The translations under genes and the position numbers were made by a program. DNA of 64,000 nt, from assembly GCF_945859685.1 (NCBI RefSeq), contig NC_079147.1:194229174-194293173 (forward strand), in the 5' to 3' direction. Below, one piece after another: positions 19,209 to 29,516 of this stretch (its first letter is position 1; every line of letters begins with the position of its first letter). The notes under the pieces were generated by a model. That model saw nothing but the letters and a program-made list of their open reading frames with translations. It did not search any database and was not told the origin of the DNA. Origin of the DNA: Eupeodes corollae. Lineage: Eukaryota; Arthropoda; Insecta; Diptera; Syrphidae.

Positions 19209-20875
19209 AACTATTCAACAACAAATTGATTCTTAAAATTCACTAAGAAACTGTGAACCATTGATTTCTCATAAAAATAACTTCATTTTATTAAAAATCA
19301 AAATGGCACCCCTTTCGGGAACACAAGGTTTACGACGCATCCAATAAATTATAACATTCATTAAATTTTGAAGAGGCAATACTTTTAACTTTTGACACAA
19401 CTTTTGACACAACTTTTGACACAACTTTTGTCACTTTTTTCAATTTTTATTTTTATTTATTGAAGTTTTCCGAAAATATATTGTCAACTTAAAGTTACTC
19501 GTCCCAAAAGTCATAAATTTTGGTAAAGCTCTATAAAAACCCAAATATTCATGACACACATGAAAATATCAAAGCTTATCTTATCGAATCACTGAACATA
19601 ACCTTTTATGATAGATAGAGTATCTGTAGAACAAGTCATATAATCTTGTTTCTGAAAATATTTGTAACATTAATTTTCAAAAAGAAAAGAAAAATATTTC
19701 CCTCTACAAATATTTCAACAACCATTTTGTTGTTATGGCCTTCCCAAGGACACTCACATACTCTTAGGCTTATTCATATAAAATTTGTGTGTTCTTGAAA
19801 AACGGAACGTAGTCTATCCTGGATGTGTCGTCAAGCTTCTATAATGTACTTTGTATCTAAAAACCACTTAACTTTACGATGGCAAATGGTGTTAAGATGG
19901 TTGTTCGTCATTGAACCTTTTCATAAATCAATTTGCGAAATCTTGGATGAATTTTTACCAAAGAACATAAAACCGACAAGAGAAACAAAAAAGAAAAATA
20001 TTTAAGAAGAAAAAAAAATCAAAATAAATTCTCAGGACCATGATAATCGAATCAAGGATTTTTTGTTTTTGGTTCTTCTCTTCACTTTTTGTTTGTGTTG
20101 GTTGTGCGTAATGTTCTCGAGGACCATCGCACCTATATTTACGAGTATATATTTTTCATTGGCTTCTGGTATTGATAAAGAAAATTCTTCTTTTCTTGTC
20201 GATTTAATTTTATTGAATCCTTAATGACATATTGATTGATGAGGTGAACTCCTCCTGCTGTATAGTATTAATATGATAGGACAGAGAAGGTGTCGGGCGG
20301 TTGATGGCGGCGCGCACCAAAATTGACAGTGAACTGTGAAGATGATAATTGACTATATATTCGAACTTTACCCACCAGACCTATGGCTTTAGTCCTTACC
20401 TTCAAAGGCTAAAGATGAAGCTGAAACTTAAGTCCTTCGTGGCAGTTGAGTGAAGATTTAAAGGTTTTCGGATGGAAAGCATAGATTGTAATCATCAATT
20501 CAATAAGGAAGGATTTTTAAGGGTAATTCAGTTTTTTTTTCTTTTAAATTAAAAATGAGTAGGTGAGGGTGATGTTGAGGATGAGCAGTCTTTTGCATAT
20601 TTTGAATAAGGAAGAGAGTTTTAAGATAAATTGAATTTCAATGAAACATCATTTCCCTTCATTGTTGAAGGTTTATACCAATTATAGTGCTAGGAGGAAA
20701 AAACGGGTTCGGGCATTCCTGGTTTTTTTATTATCTTTTGCAAAAAACCGATTTTTATTAACATTAACATCAATCGCTGTGAATATAAAAAATAATCTTT
20801 GATTCAGATTGGGAAACATAAACAGTTTCAATTTAACATATCGTAACCAATACACTAAATTCCTATTTTTCCTTA
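19209..20875. other. Unassigned AT-rich DNA with a GC-richer patch
   Basis: No gene recognised. A more GC-rich patch lies at about 20290-20345 (GTCGGGCGGTTGATGGCGGC) and could be single-copy host DNA. A 12-bp tandem repeat near 19.4 kb is listed separately. Confidence 0.45.
19387..19434 (+). repeat. 12-bp tandem repeat, four units
   Basis: Three exact copies of AACTTTTGACAC plus a fourth with one change (AACTTTTGTCAC). It is a simple minisatellite. Confidence 0.95.
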
Positions 20876-22850
20876 ATAAAGCGATTCTTTGGTCCTTCGA
20901 GAAAGGACTTTACCACATAATTGCTTTCTTAGCCCAAAGGAACAGCGGTTAGCAAGAGTTATTCTTCTTTTGATATCAGCGCTGATGTTGTTTTCTGCGT
21001 TTACAGCGGAGCCTAGGTTGACGAAGTCTTTGACTACCTCAAAGTAACGTCTGTTGATGGTGACGTTTTGACCAAGACGTAGGTGGTGTAGGTCCTTTCT
21101 TGACTACAGCATGTACTTTGTTTTGCCCTCATTAACCGTTAAACCCATTTTTGCCGCCTCTGCCTCAATACTCACAAAAGCCCCATTGACATCACGCTGA
21201 GTTCTTCCGATTATGTGAATGTCATCAGCATATGCCAGTAATTGAACAGACTTTTGAAAGAAAGTGCCTCTAGTGTTGACGTGTGAGCTCTGCACTATTA
21301 TTTGAAGAACGATTTTAAAAAAAATCGCATTACAGCGCATGACCTTGTCTTAAACCTTTTTTAACATCGAAAGGTTCTGTTTTTGTTTCCAACCTTTATG
21401 GAGCAGCGTGCATTCTCCATCATCATCGGCACAAACGGATAAGTTTGACAGGGACTCCAAAACTAAAGAGATGGTGGGTATCGATTTGAAGTTTATGGGG
21501 TTTTCCAAGATCTGAAGTAGTGTGAATATTTGGTCGATAGTGGACTTTCCTGGCTTGAATCCACACTGATAAGGACCTATCATTATGTTGACGATGAGTT
21601 TTAGACTTTCACATATTACGGCAGAAAAGATTTTATAGGCGATGTTAAGTAGACTGATTCCTCTATAGTTGGTGCAGTTCAGTGGATAGAGCAAAAAATA
21701 CTAAGGTTCCATTCATCGGGCATGCTTTCTTCCGACCATATCTTACAGATAAGTTGGTGCATGCTCCTAGCCTCTTCTGCTCATAGAGCTCATGAGCATC
21801 TCTCATCCTTTTATGCAGCGCCGCTTTGTGTGCCTGTTGTTTAGCTGCATTGGCCTGCCGACATTCCTCATCAAACCAAAGGTTCCTTGTAGGTGGGTGC
21901 TTGAAACCCAGCACATCAGAGGCGACTTGTCTGATTGCATCTTGGCTAGTTGCCACTGGTTTTTGACACATTGTGTTGGCGGCAGAGAACTTCGAGAGAA
22001 GTTACTTGTAACTCGGTCGGAAAGAATTTGGCGATCCCTTGCGATTGTAGCCGTTCGACGTTGTATCTTCTTACAGCATCTTCCTGTTTTGCCTTGGGTC
22101 TGAAAACCCAAAGTGCTACCTTGGCTACAACGAGGTACTGGTCCGAGTCAATGTTAGCTTCTCGGAAAGTTCGGACATCCTTGATGCTGGAAGCGTGTCT
22201 GGCGTCGATCGCAATATGGTCAATCTGGTTGGGGGTAGATTGATCTGGAGAAGTCCAAGTTCCTTTGTGGATGTTGAGGTGTGGAAAGCACGTACTGGCT
22301 ACCATGACGTTTCGCCCCGCAGCAAAAGCTACGAGCCTGAATCCGTTTTCGGAAGTGTTGTCATGCAGGCTGTTCTTCCCGGTTATACCACCAGGACCAT
22401 TATCGACATGGACAATTTTAATACCTATCATAGCTAGGATATTGCTCATATGTTTTGTCTGAGAGCTCGAAGAATATATCGTTGGTGTTGCCATCCTTTT
22501 CTTGTGTGGGTGCATGCGCGCATATCAAGCTAATGTTTCCGAATTTAGCCTTCATGCGGATGGTCATGAGGGCTCGTTGATGCACCTAAGGTTCATGACT
22601 TGTTGAGTTAGTCTGGCTCCAATGACACAGCCGCATCCAAATAAGTGTGTTGGTTTTCGCGGTAGCAGTCACCATAGTAAATGTCGCAGTTTTTCACCTC
22701 TTTTTGCCCGGGCCAACCTATCGTATTTCCTGGATGGCGGTGACGTTTGCTTTATAGCAGTCTAGGGCCTCCGCTAATTCTTCGGCCGCAAGTGGTCGTT
22801 AAGGGACCTAACAATTCACGTGCAAGTTAAGATTCATGAATAACACGTAC
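20876..22850 (-). pseudogene. RTE-like LINE remnant A (endonuclease and RT)
   Basis: Minus-strand remnant of an APE-RT element of the type often named craniofacial development protein 2-like in insect annotations (BovB/RTE endonuclease). Endonuclease pieces: GNISLICAHA-like region near 22.5 kb, NSLHDNTSENGFRLVAFA, HKGTWTSPDQ, NQIDHIAIDARHASSI, NIDSDQYLVVAKV. The linker contains LWFDEECRQANAAKQQ. RT pieces: NCTNYRGISLLNIAYKIFSA, YQCGFKPGKSTIDQIFTL, then a deletion, and LLAYADDIHIIGRTQRDV, MGLTVNEGKTKYML. The C-terminus stops at about 20876 within RTLANRC-like sequence. Deletions and frameshifts remove much of the palm. Clade assignment is from memory of motifs. Confidence 0.8.
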
Positions 22851-23110
22851 TTGTAATTAAACTCTAGGCCCAAAATATGAATATTGTTTCCAAACCTAAA
22901 TTAGTAATAAGCTATAAAGTTCCATTCTTAGAAAACAGATTTAAATGAATCATCTTGAAACCAAATGCTCTTTGTTCAAGTCTCTTTTCCTAGAGTATAA
23001 ATACTCCAAATAAATCAGATATGGAGTTCAGTTTTTAGTAACGATAGCTGATGTATTGATGTATTGTTTATAAGTGACATAAATAAAGTATTATTTTTTA
23101 AAAAACTCAT
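22851..23110 (+). promoter_or_regulatory. Possible solo-LTR-like insertion in RTE remnant A
   Basis: Between recognisable RTE endonuclease and RTE 5' sequence lies an AT-rich block with TATAAATA (22996), an AGTTCAGTTTTTAG initiator-like site about 30 bases on, and AATAAA (23082) about 55 bases further. That order and spacing resembles the U3-R part of an LTR. Clear TG...CA ends or a 4-6 bp duplication were not found, so the boundaries are approximate. Confidence 0.3.
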
Positions 23111-23395
23111 TCTGGAGGTGAAGTAAATTAAGTTGCATATCCGAAGTTCGTTGTCCTTAATTCGTTTGCCTAGGTTGTCAAGAGTAAATCCGTCCGTATC
23201 CGAGGCTTGTTGGTGCTTCGCAACTATGAAAGCTTTTACGTGGCCAGGAAGTCACCCCGACGCACAACCTCCAACCTGGAGGGCCAGATTCTAAGTATAC
23301 CTCCAAGGATGGGGAGCCGGATAAAACCGCTCCTTACAGGCCTGGGCTTCGAGTAAGTCGAAGAAGCCCTATAAGGTGTTCACTAAGTAGTTCAA
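23111..23395 (-). repeat. 5' region of RTE-like element A
   Basis: Matches 62010-62155: TCCGAAGTTCGTTGTCCTTA, ATCCGTCCGTATCCGAG, GCACCAACAAG (reverse) and TTACGTGGCCAGGAAG. In both places it lies upstream (element strand) of the endonuclease remnant, so it is the element's 5' end. It is less AT-rich than its surroundings. Confidence 0.65.
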
Positions 23396-25465
23396 CCTTA
23401 CTGGAACTGTAGACGCCAACATTGATTCCATCTCGGGAATTCCTCCGCTGCCGTCTGGATAGCAAAGCAATACAAAATAGCTTTTGCCTTCAAGGATACC
23501 TCAATTACCTTTTTTAGAAAGAATGGCACCCAACTACAAGTCTTATTCAGGACATAGAATGAAAAAAATCCACCCATTGCTTTTTTTTGGTACTTGACTA
23601 TTTTAACAATTAAGCCAATGTTCAAGTTGACTTTTGACGGTTGTTAACACAACAACTTTGTTTTTCTAAACCAAATGTTCCTTTATTGAAAGGTCTATAG
23701 AAAATCTAAAACAGCTTTAAGACTCTTAAAATTTAATTAAAATCCGATTGTAAATGGACGAAACATACAACAACTTCCAAATGGTCATACAAAGTAAAAA
23801 CGGAATTTTGTTTAGATTTTTTCATCATCTTAATAATAAACTTAATTAAAATCATATGCTTTATGGAGCAAGATGAAATTCCAATGACACATTTTTGTAT
23901 AACAAAACACCATTTGCGTCATTTAAGATTGACGTAGGAAGAAATAACTTAATTCTGTGTATTGAAACCCAACTTCGTATAAAATAAAAGAAATATATCA
24001 TCTTCACATACAGACCAAAAATTCCGAAGAGGAATGATTTATCTTTAACTTTTTTTGTAAAAAAGATTTTATCTCAATAAATTAACCCTCTTGTTTCCCT
24101 TAACTTTAACCTTCTGGACACAAACAAATCATCTAAAAATGATGAAATGATATCAAGGTTAATCAATAAATTTAAAAAGTATCGTTACAATTTTTTGAAA
24201 ATACCAACAAAAAAAAAGAAAAACACACTCAACTCTTTTTGTATCTTAACGAACTGTCAATGTTGTGTTACCAAATACAAGAAAAATCAAATCAAATAAA
24301 AACAAGGAGCTGCTAAATACGACTACAAAAATGAAAACGACTTTAATCAGAAATACAGATCACACACATGGTAGCATGTGTAAATAGACGTCCTTACAAA
24401 TGATACATACTCGTAGAAACACATAAATAAATAAAACAAAAAAAAAGTTAATAGTAAAAAGGAAGAGCCTATGTACACAAAGATTCCTGAATAAAATTGA
24501 CCATAACATTCTACGTGTCCTTGTCCTGATGAGTCTAGTGTATCCCAGTTTATAGCTTTGCCTTTTATCCTTGCTCAATGGTTTCCTTTTTTTACTTCTT
24601 CGTTTGTGTGAAAGAAAAGTGTCTATGATGGAAATCTGAAAATACTTATATGTATAGGTTTATACATACGTAGAAATAAAAGAGAAAATTATTTAGGTGT
24701 AGTAAATGAAGACAAGAATAAAGCACGCAATGAAGAAAAAGGATACTTTTTATGTGACAGTTCGATGTGGTGAGTAGAAAAATGAAACGAAACCGATTTA
24801 TACATATAATATTCAAGGACATGTGTAAGTGAACCGATTTGAGTTTTTATGGTTGATATAAATTTCGATGTACTGTTTTTTACGCCTAAAGCATATCTTT
24901 AGGACTTAAGAGTCGTATAATTGACTATTTGTCAAGATTGCCTTCAAATTGATGTAGGTGTAAATTAATCCGAAGGACTGAAAATAAATTGTTTTGACAT
25001 TCAAACAAAAAAGTGCCTTTATTTATTTTATAACATCAACGAAAAATTAAGTTTCACTAAAAATCCATCTGATTAAAATTGAGAAATCTATAAAAGTAAA
25101 TAAAACACCTGTGACATTTATTTATTTCTTATTTTTCGTTTGCTACTTACTAAGTGTCACTTTAAATTAAAAGGACATCAAGTTTTAGATGGAAAGTGTG
25201 TAGGATTTCAGAAATCTGTTTCCATCTTAACTAGTCTTTAACATCTACAAAAAATGTTTAAGAACTTTCAAATAATATTGAGCGAAATTTGTAATTTTCT
25301 CTTCTTTTGTCACTAAAAAATTATCTAAGGCATTAGTCACATTGGATTCTTTTGAGACATACCTACCACAGCATTATTCTATACCCCAGAATCCCATCCA
25401 TTTTTAGCCTTCCAGAAAAATACTTTATTCCTTAACAATAGAAATAAATAAATAGTTTGAAAATC
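23396..25465. other. Unassigned AT-rich DNA, 2 kb
   Basis: No coding stretch with recognisable motifs, no structural RNA and no tandem array seen. Possibly single-copy host sequence. Confidence 0.5.
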
Positions 25466-25469
25466 CACT

Positions 25470-25862
25470 ATAGAGCCATCAGTCTACTTAACATTGCTTA
25501 CAAAATCTTCTCTGCCTTAATATGTGAAAGTCTAAAGCACATCGTCAACAACCGGATATGTCTTTGTCAGTGTGGCTCAAGACAAGAAAAGACTATCAAC
25601 TAAAAACTCAAAAATCGACATTCACTATCTTTATATCGATTTCAAGGCCGCATACGACAGCATTTCCGAGCTGTATAGAGCCTTGGTTGGCCACCCCTGC
25701 CAAATTTATCCGTTTCAGCAGGATGACCATGTAGAATTTGCGAGCGCTGCTACTTAAAAGTTAGAAACAACTTAACAGATTTGTGTGATTTCTTTAACAT
25801 CGTCCTCGAAAGAATAGTGCATAGCTTCAACATTACAGGCGCTATCTTTCAAAAGTCTGGCT
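25470..25862 (+). pseudogene. RTE-like LINE remnant E (RT fragment)
   Basis: Plus-strand fragment reading RAISLLNIAYKIFSALICE, then CQCGSRQEK, YLYIDFKAAYDSI (RT motif A region), and DFFNIVLERIVHSFNITG. Same family as the RTE remnants at 20.9, 39.2, 43.9 and 60.8 kb. The catalytic YADD region is absent and the fragment ends near IFQKSG. A short piece between motif A and the FNIVLERIV segment is deleted. Confidence 0.7.
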
Positions 25863-25904
25863 AATGAATTATTTGCTTTGGAGTGCTCTTGATCTTCATG
25901 GGTA

Positions 25905-26928
25905 GCTATTAGCTACGAGCAAAAGTGTAGTAAAGTACCTCGGTGTATGTGGTTAGATCAGTATTTTATTTATATTTCGATAGACATATAAATGCTGCTC
26001 TGACCAGGGCCAGGGGAGCCTTCGCTCTGACGAAAAGTCTGTTTTACGGCAGTCGGCTTGACCCCAGAGTGAAGGTAATTTGCTAAATGGCCCATATACT
26101 GCCGATGATCGTTTATGGTTGTCCTGTGTGGTTCAATGTTGCCACTTAACAGACCGAGAAGTTTCGAGCGTTCGAGCGGCAGTGTTAACGACGCTGTACC
26201 GGCTTATATCGAACAGCCCAATCTTCTTACGTTCATTACTTATATAACGAGGTCCTATACAACGTGGCTCGAATCAACAGAATTGATAACTTCGTGATAA
26301 AACTCGTTCGAGGTCACATTGCAAGAGCTATGTCTGCGACCAACAATTTAATTTTCGGGGCGTTCTATCCGAACGATGAGTATTTTGAAAGTGCACACTT
26401 TAGCGGCTTCATTCCACCAGAAGAATTCCTCTTTTTAGACAAATGCGGTGTGATACAGGATAGACTGGCAGTTCCGTTAATCTACCATGTCAGACTAAGA
26501 ACCGTGGCTAGGCGACTCCTATACAATCGGGACGTCATGGCAAAAGGAGGAGCAGAGCTCCTTCGGTTCAGTAAGGCTGTGTTCGAACGGGACCGAACTG
26601 ATAGGGTGAAGCAAGAGAACCAGTTTGGTTGCTTCAATCAGCACTTGATAGTTTGTAGTCGGGATGGGGTTTTAAGTCTTGACCGGCTTACATACTTGTT
26701 TTATAATTTAAGTTTTAAGGTTTAATTTTAAGTAAAATAGGTATAAAGCACAAAAAAAAATCTTAGGGCCGAAAGGCGTAAGATTCAGTATTATTGTTTA
26801 ACTTAGAGTGTCTGTATGGGACCAGTAAGCTAGTTGTAAGTTATGGATAATTAAGCTAGTTTTATGAATTTTTGTCTAGCTTTAAGCTAGTTTTAAGGAA
26901 TAAGGAATAAAAATGAATTTAAAAAAAA
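25905..26928 (+). pseudogene. Jockey-like LINE remnant J1 (3' part of ORF2)
   Basis: C-terminal half of a jockey-type ORF2. It begins in the RT thumb, SKVVKYLGVW, LTRARGAFALTKSLFYGSR, MIVYGCPVWFN, then an open frame (26264-26725) with LVRGHIARAMSATNNLIFGA, FYPNDEYFESAHFSGFIPPE and RLAVPLIYHVRLRT. Frameshifts and stops occur before 26264 and the RT core is missing (5' truncation near 25905). The 3' UTR ends in an A run at 26920-26928, directly followed by SINE sequence starting GTGCGTTCGAC. Copy J2 at 42.1-43.6 kb shares the C-terminus and 3' UTR. Confidence 0.8.
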
Positions 26929-27145
26929 AGTGCGTTCGACTGTCATGCAAGAGGTCTTGGGTTCAATTCCTGCCTGTGTGTCCTAACGGGTACTTTCTTT
27001 CAAATAAACCGTTGGAATTCTGCTTAAAGCTGTAGGTCCCTTTAATCATTGACAACATAACTCCCACACAGAAAAGGTTGAAAGTTGTAAGTCACTAGGC
27101 TCTGGTTCTCTACGGACTGTTGCGCAACCTTATTTATTTAATTAA
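26929..27145 (+). repeat. tRNA-type SINE fragment with B box, behind J1
   Basis: Starts abruptly at GTGCGTTCGACTGTCATGC, i.e. inside the tRNA-like head between A and B boxes, right after the poly(A) of J1. B box GGTTCAATTCC is at about 26951-26961. The body (GCTGTAGGTCCC, AACTCCCACACAGAAA, GTTGTAAGTCACTAGG) and the end GGACTGTTGCGCAACC agree with the intact SINE at 52080-52402. The A box is absent. Confidence 0.8.
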
Positions 27146-27149
27146 TAAA

Positions 27150-27262
27150 ATCTTTCCATTGGAAGCGTTCCATTTTCTTTGTATTCCCACCTGTCAGATT
27201 TTATTTTCAATGATCTTGATTTCAATCAGCAAGTTGGTATGAAAAAAGTTTTCAATTAGAGC
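27150..27262 (+). repeat. Flank duplicated again at 29190-29290
   Basis: ATAAAATCTTTCCATTGGAA, CCTGTCAGATTT and CTTGATTTCAATCAGCAA follow the SINE here and again after the SINE at 29008-29165, but not after the SINE at 52.4 kb. The locus SINE plus flank has therefore been duplicated about 2 kb apart. Confidence 0.65.
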
Positions 27263-27400
27263 TATAACCAACCTCAAATTGTTGGGTTCTATACGCAACT
27301 TAAAAACTAGCCTTAGTCTGGAAAATCTTATCCTTTTCCTAAATGCCAAATTATTTAAGTTCTTTTTTGACAACTTCAAATAAAATTTTGATTTTTTAAC

Positions 27401-28762
27401 TTTCCATAGGAAGTTATTGTAATTTGCAGAAAGGACTCGCACAAAAATTCCGTGGAAGTTGTTTTTTCCATAGCAGTTTAAAAAAAGTTAAAAATTTTGG
27501 TTAACCTTAAATATCTTATAAACCAAAAATGCTAGTTACTTTAATAAAATTTTATATAATATATTGTAACGTAAACAATAGGATTCAAAACAAGTATATT
27601 TAAAATAATCCAATTAACGGTTTTTTTAAAAATCAATAAAACTGAAAAAAAATTGGTCACCTCAAAAAATTTACGAACAAAAAATGATTTTATTTCAAAA
27701 ACAATTTTGTGCAACGAAGAATAACGTTTTTGACATCTTTGAAAATTTTGAGAAAAACAGAATTAACAGTTTTTTTTATAAAAAATAAAAACCTAAAAAA
27801 AAACATTACTGAAAATTAGTAAAAATTGAATTTTGACTCAAGTATCTTTTCAAAAACTTGAAATTATGGCTTTAAACTTTTTTTATCTTGTAGAAATATT
27901 TTTTTCAACATTCTGAAATATGTTGAGAAAAATCAAATTGATAGTTTTTTTTTACAAAAAATTAATAAAAGTTGGTAAAAATTGATTTTCGACTCAAATA
28001 TGTTTTCAAAATTTTGAGATATTGGCTTTAATTTACTTTTTTCTTTCAAAAAATATTGTTATCAACATTCAGTAAAATTTTGAAAAAAATCGAATTGACA
28101 GTTTTTTTTACAAAAATTAAAAACCTAAAAAAATTAACAAAAGTTGGTAAAAATTGATTTTTGACTCAAATATCTTTTCAAAAATTGTAGATAATGGCTT
28201 TAAACTACTTTTATCTTTCAAAAAATATTGTTCTTAACTTTCAGTAAAATTTAAAAATAAAAGTCTTTGAACAAAAAATTAAAAACTCAAACAAAATTTA
28301 ACAAAAGTTGGTAAAAATTGATTTTCGACTCAAATATCTTTTCAAAAATTTGAAATATTGGCTTCAAACTAATTTTATCTTATGAGAAATATTGTTTTCA
28401 ACAACTTTCGATAAAATTTTAAAAGAAATCGAATTGACAGTTTTTATACAAAAAATAAAACTCTAAAAAAACAATACTAATACTTTTTAAAAATTTACTT
28501 TCGACTCAAATATCTTTTTAAAAATTAAAAATATTGGCTTCAAACTTATTTTATTTCGCAGAAAATATTGTTTTCGATATTCAGTAATATTTATATAAAA
28601 ATCCAACAGTCCGTTTTCTCATAAAAAATAAAATCGTCAGAAAATAGTACGCAAATTTGGTAAAAATTGATACGAGTACTAGTACATATAGTCAAACTTT
28701 TAAGCAAGACAAATCGACAGACGGGATGGGAAGTTATCAGTGTAGGTCGCATCCCAGCCTCG
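27401..28762 (+). repeat. MSE repeat copy 2, nearly complete
   Basis: Begins CTTTCCATAGGAAGTTATTG (terminal part partly deleted), then TTAAGAAACCAAAAATGC-like body start and at least five units recognised by GGTAAAAATTGATTTTCGAC-like blocks at about 27812, 27970, 28139, 28304 and 28475, i.e. a period of 158-171 bp. It ends with AAGCAAGACAAATCGACAGA, CGGGATGGGAAGTTATCAGT and GTCGCATCCCAGCCT. Non-coding. Confidence 0.8.
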
Positions 28763-28783
28763 ACGAAACATTACGACACTAAA

Positions 28784-28973
28784 GTCATACGGGTGCAAAT
28801 TTGGCCAAAAGGGCCAAGCCCTTCAAGCGAAGCGACTGACGCCGCACTTCTTACCCGTTGGTAGCCCTATAGTAGGACATAATTACCATGAACACTAGAT
28901 GGCGCTAAAACGCTTGTGCTAAGAGTGCGGGAACTTTGAATTTTTTAGCCTGCCCGATTTGCACCCGTGTGAC
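28784..28973. mobile_element. 190-bp MITE-like element with terminal inverted repeats
   Basis: Left end GTCATACGGGTGCAAATTTG and right end (reverse complement) GTCACACGGGTGCAAATCGG form about 22-bp inverted repeats with few mismatches. The inside is GC-richer than its surroundings and contains AGATGGCGCT. It sits immediately beside the terminus of MSE copy 2. No clear target duplication was found, so the superfamily is unknown. Confidence 0.6.
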
Positions 28974-29007
28974 CACAGAAGGTTAATGATAAAATCGTAA
29001 TATCAGT

Positions 29008-29165
29008 AGCGTGACTGTCATGCAAGAGGTCTTAGCCGTTCGGATCCATCTTAAAGCTGTAGGTCCCTTTCATTTTGACAACATAACTCCCACACAGAAA
29101 TGTTTGAAAGTTGTTAGTTACTAGGCTCTGGTTCTCTACGGACTGTTTGCGCAACCTAATTTATT
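29008..29165 (+). repeat. tRNA-type SINE fragment with internal deletion
   Basis: GACTGTCATGCAAGAGGTCTT is followed directly by GCCGTTCGGATC and then the usual body GCTGTAGGTCCC, AACTCCCACACAGAAA, ending GGACTGTTTGCGCAACC. The B box and about 60 bases after it are deleted. The closest copy is at 26929-27145. Confidence 0.75.
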
Positions 29166-29289
29166 TATTTTTTAATGATAAGATCGTTTAAATGAATAAA
29201 ATCTTTCCATTGGAAGCGTTTTTTTTTTTGTTTTCCTACCTGTCAGATTTATTTTTCAATCTTGATTTCAATCAGCAAATTTGTCTCCA

Positions 29290-29516
29290 ATGACAAAAGT
29301 AGAGAATTACTTCTTACAAGTCGAACCATTTTGGGATTTCACAATCCAGGGTTCTTGGATGAGAACGACATCTTCTGTAGTATTTGCAGCATTTTGGCTA
29401 CAAATAGGCAGATTAACCTCCACCACTGTTAAATGCAGCTCATCAAGATCAGACGAAGAGTTACCTAATAGTTCATCTTCTTCCTTACTGGGAATGGCTA
29501 GGATAAACTTTTGACG
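29290..29516 (-). pseudogene. LOA/R1-like ORF2, N-terminal fragment
   Basis: On the minus strand, in a frame overlapping the end of the ORF1 remnant, KFILAIPSKEEDELLGNSSS, LTVVEVNLPICSQNAANT and EDVVLIQEPWIVKSQNG can be read. VVLIQEPW is a hallmark of the first endonuclease block in R1/LOA-type elements. The frame breaks at about 29290, so only the beginning of the endonuclease remains. It overlaps ORF1 by about 30 bases in another frame, consistent with a frameshift or reinitiation arrangement. Confidence 0.7.
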
